Below are positions 59,119 to 64,000 of a stretch of 64,000 bases of DNA, piece after piece. The position numbers and the translations under genes are program-made. Position 1 is the stretch's first letter, and the number at the start of each line of letters is the position of its first letter. The notes below the pieces were generated by a model. That model ran no database searches. It was not told the origin of the DNA and saw only the letters and a list, made by a program, of their open reading frames with translations. This stretch comes from Halobacterium rubrum. Its GTDB lineage: Archaea; Halobacteriota; Halobacteria; Halobacteriales; Halobacteriaceae. The stretch covers positions 496,001-560,000 of the forward strand of contig NZ_JAJQQZ010000001.1 of NCBI RefSeq assembly GCF_021729015.1, given 5' to 3'.

Positions 59119-60417
59119 ATGTACGACCGACTCAAGGGGTTCCGAGATTTCTACCCCGAGGACATGGGGCCGCGCCGGGTGGCGATGGACGCCCTCGAGG
59201 ACGCGGCCCAGCGGTACGGGTTCCGCGAGGTGGGGACGCCGGCCCTGGAGTCCACGCAGATGTACGTGGACAAGTCCGGGGAGGGCATCGTCGACGAACT
59301 GTACTCGTTCACCGACCAGGGCGGCCGTGACGTGGCGCTGACGCCCGAACTGACGCCGACCGTGGCGCGGATGGTGGTGGCGAAACAGCAGGCGCTGTCG
59401 AAGCCCATCAAGTGGTACTCGACGCGGCCGTTCTGGCGCTACGAGGAGCCCCAGCAGGGCCGGTTCCGGGAGTTCTACCAGACGAACGTCGACATCTTCG
59501 GGTCCAGCGACCCGCGGGCGGACGCCGAGGTGCTGGCGGTCGCCGCCGACGGCCTGACAGAACTGGGGCTGACCAGCGACGACTTCGAGTTCCGCGTGAG
59601 CCACCGCGACATCCTCGGGGGGCTGCTGGAGGCGTTCGACGCCGACGTCGACACCGAGGAGGCCATCCGGACCGTCGACAAGCGCGAGAAGATCGAGCGC
59701 GCCGAGTACCTCGACGGGCTGGCGGCGGCCGGCCTCACGTACGACCAGGCCGAGCGCTTCGACGACCTGCTCGCCGGCGACGACCTCGACGCGCTCACCG
59801 AGTTCGCGGGCACCGAGCGTGTCGACGACGCCGTGACGAACCTCCGGAACGTGCTGGAGGCGGCCGAACACCTGGGTGTCCGGGAGTTCTGCGACGTCTC
59901 GCTGACGACCGCCCGCGGGCTGGACTACTACACGGGCGTCGTCTTCGAGTGCTTCGACTCGACGGGCGAAATCGGGCGCTCGGTGTTCGGTGGCGGGCGC
60001 TACGACGACCTCATCGAGAGCTTCGGCGGCCAGCCGACGCCCGCGGTCGGCGTCGCGCCCGGCCACGCCCCGCTGAACCTCCTGCTGGAGCGCGCCGGCG
60101 TGCTCCCGGAGGGCGAGTTCGCGGCCGACTACTACGTACTCCAGGTCGGCGACACCGAGGCCGAGGCCGCCGCGGTCGCACAGGCGCTGCGCGAGCGCGG
60201 GAACGTCGTCGACACCGACGTCACCGGCCGGAGCTTCGGCGCGCAGATGAACTACGCCGACAGCGTCGGCGCCGACACCGTCGTCATCGTCGGCGAACAG
60301 GACCTCGCCGACGGCAACGTCACGGTCAAGGACATGGCGAGCGGCGACCAGACGACCGCGCCGTTCGCCGAGTTCCCCGGCGACATCGACAGCCCGACCG
60401 TCGACGACTTCGAGTAG
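59119..60417 (+). CDS. hisS: Histidyl-tRNA synthetase
   Basis: 432-residue class II enzyme charging tRNA-His. Motif 1 and 2 region: LTPELTPTVARMV, FWRYEEPQQGRFREFYQTNVD (motif 2), HisA box TARGLDYYTGVVFE (about 275-288) and motif 3 SVFGGGRYDDLIESFGG with PAVGVAPGHA. A C-terminal anticodon domain follows from about 345. The ATG 59119 gives MYDRLKGFRDFYPEDM. TruA follows one base after the stop. Confidence 0.97.
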   Translation: MYDRLKGFRDFYPEDMGPRRVAMDALEDAAQRYGFREVGTPALESTQMYVDKSGEGIVDELYSFTDQGGRDVALTPELTPTVARMVVAKQQALSKPIKWYSTRPFWRYEEPQQGRFREFYQTNVDIFGSSDPRADAEVLAVAADGLTELGLTSDDFEFRVSHRDILGGLLEAFDADVDTEEAIRTVDKREKIERAEYLDGLAAAGLTYDQAERFDDLLAGDDLDALTEFAGTERVDDAVTNLRNVLEAAEHLGVREFCDVSLTTARGLDYYTGVVFECFDSTGEIGRSVFGGGRYDDLIESFGGQPTPAVGVAPGHAPLNLLLERAGVLPEGEFAADYYVLQVGDTEAEAAAVAQALRERGNVVDTDVTGRSFGAQMNYADSVGADTVVIVGEQDLADGNVTVKDMASGDQTTAPFAEFPGDIDSPTVDDFE

Positions 60418-60418
60418 G

Positions 60419-61273
60419 ATGCCCCGTCGCGCGTTCCGCGTCGCCTACGACGGTCGGCCGTACCACGGCTTCCAGCGCCAGCCCGACGTCACCACGGTGG
60501 AGGGCGAACTGTTCGGCGCGCTCCGCCGACTGGACGTCTTCGCCGGTGAGAAGCCGCCGGGCTACGCCGCCGCGGGACGCACCGACGCCGGCGTCTCGGC
60601 TCGCGCGCAGACCGTCGCGCTCGACGCGCCCGAGTGGCTGACGCCGTACGCGCTCAACGGCGAACTCCCGGACCCGATTCAGGTGTGGGCGCACGCCGAC
60701 GCCCCCGACGACTTCCACGCGACCCACGACGCGAACTGGCGGGAGTACCGGTACTTCTGGCACGTGCCCGAGGGCAGTGAGGGTACGGAACGGCGAGCGG
60801 AGAGCAACGCGACCCGCGAGCAAGCCCCGGACGCCGACGACGACTGCGCGGAGCGCGCGCTCTCCCGACTCGCGGGCGAGCACGACTTCCACAACCTCAC
60901 GCCGGACGACGCAAACACCGTCCGAACACTCGACGCCAGCCTCGAACGCGAGGGCGACTTCCTCGTCGTCACGGTTGGCGCGAGCGGGTTCTGCCGGGAG
61001 CTCGTCCGGCGCGTCGTCTCGCTCGTGCAGGAAGTCGCGGAGACGGGCGAGTTCGACCGCATCGAGACGGTGCTCGGCGACGACCCGGTCGACGGCCCCG
61101 ATGGCGTGCCGCCCGCCGACCCCTACCCGCTCGTGCTCCACGACGTCGACTACGACGACCTCGACTTCGCGGTCGACGAGGACGCTGCAGAGCGCGCACG
61201 AGCGACCTTCCGGTCGCTTCACGACGACCGGCTGGCGCTGGCGCGGGTCGCTGGCCACCTCGCCGAGTTCTGA
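60419..61273 (+). CDS. truA: tRNA pseudouridine(38-40) synthase TruA
   Basis: 284-residue pseudouridine synthase that modifies the anticodon arm of tRNAs. Start RRAFRVAYDGRPYHGFQRQPDV; the catalytic Asp is in AAGRTDAGVSARAQTVAL (about residue 58); further GSFCREL-like region reads GASGFCRELVRRVVSLVQEV. A hydrophilic segment at about 119-145 is inserted and of low complexity. Starts one base after hisS; the pair is convergent with an M28 peptidase gene (TGA-G-TCA). Confidence 0.94.
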   Translation: MPRRAFRVAYDGRPYHGFQRQPDVTTVEGELFGALRRLDVFAGEKPPGYAAAGRTDAGVSARAQTVALDAPEWLTPYALNGELPDPIQVWAHADAPDDFHATHDANWREYRYFWHVPEGSEGTERRAESNATREQAPDADDDCAERALSRLAGEHDFHNLTPDDANTVRTLDASLEREGDFLVVTVGASGFCRELVRRVVSLVQEVAETGEFDRIETVLGDDPVDGPDGVPPADPYPLVLHDVDYDDLDFAVDEDAAERARATFRSLHDDRLALARVAGHLAEF

Positions 61274-61274
61274 G

Positions 61275-62597
61275 TCAGTTCCAGCCGTCCGGCCAGACGC
61301 CGGCGGCCTCCATCCCGGGCCGCATCCCGTCGTCGTCGAGGCGGTCGCGGAGGGCGTCGCCGTCGGGCCGCGGGACGGTTTCGCTGTCGTCGCTTGCGAG
61401 TTCGCGGACGACGAGCGCGGCGAGCATCCCGTGCTCGCGGAGGTTCCGGGCGTCGGCCTTGTCCCGGGTGTCGGCGTGCGTGTGGCCCCAGCCGCGGCCG
61501 CGCTCGGGCGTGACGGAGTGCAACTGCAGGGCGGGGACGCCGGCCCTGAGGAACGGCCAGTGGTCGCTGTACGGGTGGACGGCGTCCCGCACTTCGATGG
61601 GGTGGCCGGTGTCGTCGCTGACGCGGTCGAGGACGCCCTCGAAGTGGTCGGTGCCGTGGAGGAACGCCCGCAGGGTGCGGTAGCGGCCGGCGCCGTCGAG
61701 GTTCACGACCGCGCGCACGGACTCGGGGTCGAGGCGGTCCGCGAGCGCGCTGGCGCCCTGCAGGCCGACCTCCTCGGCGCCGACGGTTGCGAGTCGGACC
61801 CGGCAGTCGAGGTCGAGGTCGGCGAGGACGCGGGCGGCGGCGACGAGCGTGGCGACGCCACAGCCGTTGTCGAGCGCGCCCTCGGCGATGTCGTGGGCGT
61901 CGTGGTGGGCGAGGACGACGACCTCCTCGTCGGTGTCCGGGCCGAGCACGCCCTGGGTGTTGGTCCCCTCGCCGGGCTCCGTGTGGGCGTCGACGGAGAG
62001 CGCGACCTCGCCGCCGCGGTCGGCGTACTCCTGCAGCCACGCGCCGGTCTCCGTGGAGACGCCGACGGCGGGAATCTCGCCCTCGCGGCCGAAGCGCAGC
62101 GACCCCGTCGGGGGCAGCTGGCCGTCCTTGTGGTTGTAGAAGACGAAGCCGGCGGCGCCGTCGTCGACTGCCCGGCCGTACTTCTCCATGCGGTGGACGA
62201 GCCGGCCGCCCGGCGGGCTGTCAGTCGAGGCGAGTACGACGGCACCGTCGACGTCGGCGCTGTCGAACTCGTCGTCGGTCGCGTACCCGACGTCGACCAG
62301 CCCGCCCGAAGCGGCTCCGGCGGGCGAGTACGGGAGTGCAATCGCCTCGAACTCGCGGTCAGTCGGTTCGGTGACGCGCAGCGAGCAGTCGCCCCGGGTC
62401 CAGACCGGGAGGTCGAACGAGGTCGTTGCGACGTCGCGAGCGCCCGCGTCGCGGAGCGCCCCGGCAGTTATCTCGGCGGCTCGGCGCTCGCCCTCGTGGC
62501 CGGCGAGCCGGTGGTCGAGTTCGGTCAGGGCGGTGAGCACGTCCCACGGCGTCTCGTCGGTCCACGCCCGTCCGAGGGCGCGGGCTTCCTCAGTCAT
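61275..62597 (-). CDS. M28 family zinc aminopeptidase-like protein
   Basis: 440-residue peptidase-fold protein. The metal-binding part is VVLAHHDAHDIAEGALDNGCGVATLV (about 225-250), then GAEEVGLQGASALAD and VVNLDGAGRYR, VHPYSDHWPFLRAGVPALQLH near the end. A PA-type inserted domain precedes it (about 95-190). Such enzymes trim N-terminal amino acids; substrate unknown. ATG 62595-62597 (MTEEARALGRAWTDE) chosen; a TATA-like box on the minus strand (62622-62629) supports a leaderless start. Confidence 0.9.
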   Translation of the reverse strand: MTEEARALGRAWTDETPWDVLTALTELDHRLAGHEGERRAAEITAGALRDAGARDVATTSFDLPVWTRGDCSLRVTEPTDREFEAIALPYSPAGAASGGLVDVGYATDDEFDSADVDGAVVLASTDSPPGGRLVHRMEKYGRAVDDGAAGFVFYNHKDGQLPPTGSLRFGREGEIPAVGVSTETGAWLQEYADRGGEVALSVDAHTEPGEGTNTQGVLGPDTDEEVVVLAHHDAHDIAEGALDNGCGVATLVAAARVLADLDLDCRVRLATVGAEEVGLQGASALADRLDPESVRAVVNLDGAGRYRTLRAFLHGTDHFEGVLDRVSDDTGHPIEVRDAVHPYSDHWPFLRAGVPALQLHSVTPERGRGWGHTHADTRDKADARNLREHGMLAALVVRELASDDSETVPRPDGDALRDRLDDDGMRPGMEAAGVWPDGWN

Positions 62598-62621
62598 ACT
62601 CCCGTGTACGGTGGCGGGACA

Positions 62622-62675
62622 GTTAATTTCGCGGGCGGGCGGCGGCAAGGCCGCTGCCGTTTGCCAACGTTTAAC
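62622..62675. promoter_or_regulatory. Divergent promoter region of the M28 peptidase and pepF
   Basis: Minus-strand gaaattaact (62621-62630 read backwards) lies about 25-33 nt from the M28 ATG; plus-strand tttaac (62670-62675) lies 25-31 nt before the pepF ATG at 62701. Both spacings suit leaderless promoters. Confidence 0.5.
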
Positions 62676-62700
62676 CGACCGCACGCGAACGCTGAGGCGT

Positions 62701-64000
62701 ATGAGTAGTGTCCCCGAACGCGAGGAACTGGACGACGAGTACAAGTGGGACCTCGAGTCCATCTACGCGACCGACGAGGACTGGGAGGACGGTTTCGAAG
62801 CCCTCCAGGCGAAGCTCGAGGACCTCGAGGCCTACGAGGGCCGTCTCACCGAGGACGGCGACACGCTGCTGGACGCACTGGAGCTCCGGGACGACATCTA
62901 CCGAGAGGCCGAGAAGGTGTCGTCGTACGCACGGATGCGCTCGGACGAGGACACCCGCGATCAGGAGTACCAGGCGCTGCGGGCTCGCGGCGCGAGCCTC
63001 ATGACCGAGGTCTCGTCCGCGACCTCCTTCTTCGACCCCGAACTCCAGGACTGCACGCGCGAGGAGCTGCAGGCGATGGTCGAGGAGACGCCCGACCTCG
63101 AGGAGTACGAGCACTACTTCGACGACGTGCTGCGGATGAAGCCGCACACGCGCTCCGCCGAAGTGGAGGCGCTGCTGAGCGACCTCGGCGAGGTGTTCGG
63201 TGCGCCCAGCGACGCCTACAACATGCTGACCGACGCCGACCTCGAGTTCCCGACCGTCGAGGACCCCGACGGCGAGGACGTCGAGATCTCGCAGGCGAAC
63301 TTCACGAAGCTCCTCAAGGAGCCCGACCGCGAGTTCCGCCAGACCGTCCACGAGGAGTTCTACGAGACCATCGGCGACGTCCGGAACACCATCGGGTCGA
63401 CGATGAAGAACCAGATGAAAAAGGACGTCAAACTCGCCGAGGCGCGGAACTACGACACCGCCCGGCAGGCCGCCCTCGACGACGGCAACATCCCCGTCGA
63501 GGTCTACGACACGCTCGTCGACACGGTCGACGACAACCTCGACAAGCTCCACCGCCACGCCGACCTCAAGCGGGAGGCGCTGGGCGTCGACGAGCTGGAG
63601 ATGTGGGACCTCTACATGCCCATCGTGGACTCCGAGAGCCCCGAAATCGGCTACGAGGAGGCCCGCGAGCACGTCGTGGAGGCGGTCGCGCCGCTCGGCG
63701 ACGACTACCAGCAGCGCGTCGCCGAGGGACTGGACTCCAACTGGGTGGACGTCTACGAGAACCGCGGGAAGCGCTCGGGCGCCTACTCCGGCGGCACCTA
63801 CGACACCCAGCCGTTCATCCTGATGAACTACCAGGACGACATCTCCTCGATGTTCACCCTGGCCCACGAGCTCGGCCACAGCCTCCACAGCCAGTACACG
63901 AGCGAGCAGCAGCCCTACGTCTACTCGCAGTACGAGATCTTCGTGGCCGAGGTCGCCTCCACGGTGAACGAGGCGCTGCTCGTCAACCACCTGCTGGACA
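62701..64000 (+). CDS. pepF: Oligoendopeptidase F (M3 family, 3' partial)
   Basis: First 433 residues of a cytosolic zinc peptidase that cuts short peptides. Start MSSVPEREELDDEYKWDLES is typical of PepF, and the zinc motif TLAHELGHSLHS lies at about residues 386-397. The gene continues past the window edge; PepF is usually about 600 residues long. Leaderless promoter upstream. Confidence 0.95.
   Translation, partial: MSSVPEREELDDEYKWDLESIYATDEDWEDGFEALQAKLEDLEAYEGRLTEDGDTLLDALELRDDIYREAEKVSSYARMRSDEDTRDQEYQALRARGASLMTEVSSATSFFDPELQDCTREELQAMVEETPDLEEYEHYFDDVLRMKPHTRSAEVEALLSDLGEVFGAPSDAYNMLTDADLEFPTVEDPDGEDVEISQANFTKLLKEPDREFRQTVHEEFYETIGDVRNTIGSTMKNQMKKDVKLAEARNYDTARQAALDDGNIPVEVYDTLVDTVDDNLDKLHRHADLKREALGVDELEMWDLYMPIVDSESPEIGYEEAREHVVEAVAPLGDDYQQRVAEGLDSNWVDVYENRGKRSGAYSGGTYDTQPFILMNYQDDISSMFTLAHELGHSLHSQYTSEQQPYVYSQYEIFVAEVASTVNEALLVNHLLD

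Overview
This is a 64-kb, very GC-rich window with dense, acid-rich (Asp/Glu) proteins. Its information genes are archaeal: eIF2 gamma, Rpo7/RpoE, Spt4, S24e, S27ae, S19e, L40e, a Kae1-Bud32 fusion, class I LysRS and PDCD5. Many starts are leaderless, with an A/T-rich box about 25-30 nt upstream, and several proteins are typical of haloarchaea (DUF5786, HalX regulator, bacterio-opsin-activator HTH, PitA-like chlorite dismutase fusion). I read it as chromosome of a haloarchaeon (class Halobacteria); the genus cannot be fixed by eye. No CRISPR array, insertion sequence, integrase or rRNA operon was seen.

Layout. 1-2664: PhnD-PhnC-PhnE type ABC importer (PhnD cut by the window edge). 2722-4115: minus-strand set DUF5786, endonuclease dU-like, family-4 uracil-DNA glycosylase. 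4192-7089: MBL hydrolase, GNAT, NUDIX, L40e, Tsr3, NTF2-like protein, then 0.4 kb of GC-rich repeats. 7502-14302: SerRS, a small conserved protein, MBL hydrolase, acyl-CoA synthetase, cation/proton antiporter with a TrkA/RCK tail. 14333-18664: GtrA, glycosyltransferase, thiolase, Agl23-like membrane protein. 18755-24753: AAA ATPase coupled to a PhnP-like MBL protein, three hypothetical or transport genes, rhodanese-MBL plus MFS pair. 24843-30801: HTH regulator, then a translation/transcription supercluster (eif2g, PIN, rpoE, spt4, dephospho-CoA kinase, rps24e, rps27ae, kae1-bud32). 30920-38744: XTPase, PIN-like module, lipoprotein, DHDPS-family aldolase, Tat beta-propeller, histidine kinase plus HalX regulator, methyltransferase. 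38840-41950: two tRNA genes (Thr-GGT, Gly-CCC), each beside partial copies of its own ends, with an isoprenyl-synthase-like protein, a crotonase and NadE between them. 41954-53439: small conserved genes, an Nmad3-like protein, acyltransferase, aldo-keto reductase, PitA, PadR, M50 protease, PyrH-LysS. 53440-64000: a regulatory-looking AT-rich region, DUF7123-like protein, second site-2 protease, ThiL, S19e, PDCD5, PP-loop protein, DMT transporter, HisRS, TruA, M28 peptidase and the start of PepF.

Most of the window is housekeeping. The parts most worth a second look are the tRNA-end duplications around both tRNA genes, a 36-residue ORF coupled to a PIN-like protein, an Nmad3-like protein, a degenerate isoprenyl-synthase-like protein, a rhodanese-MBL/MFS pair facing a regulator gene with a palindromic operator, in-frame repeat insertions in kae1 and a histidine kinase, and convergent gene pairs that share one CTAG as both stop codons. 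I did not find a clearly new defence or biosynthetic system.
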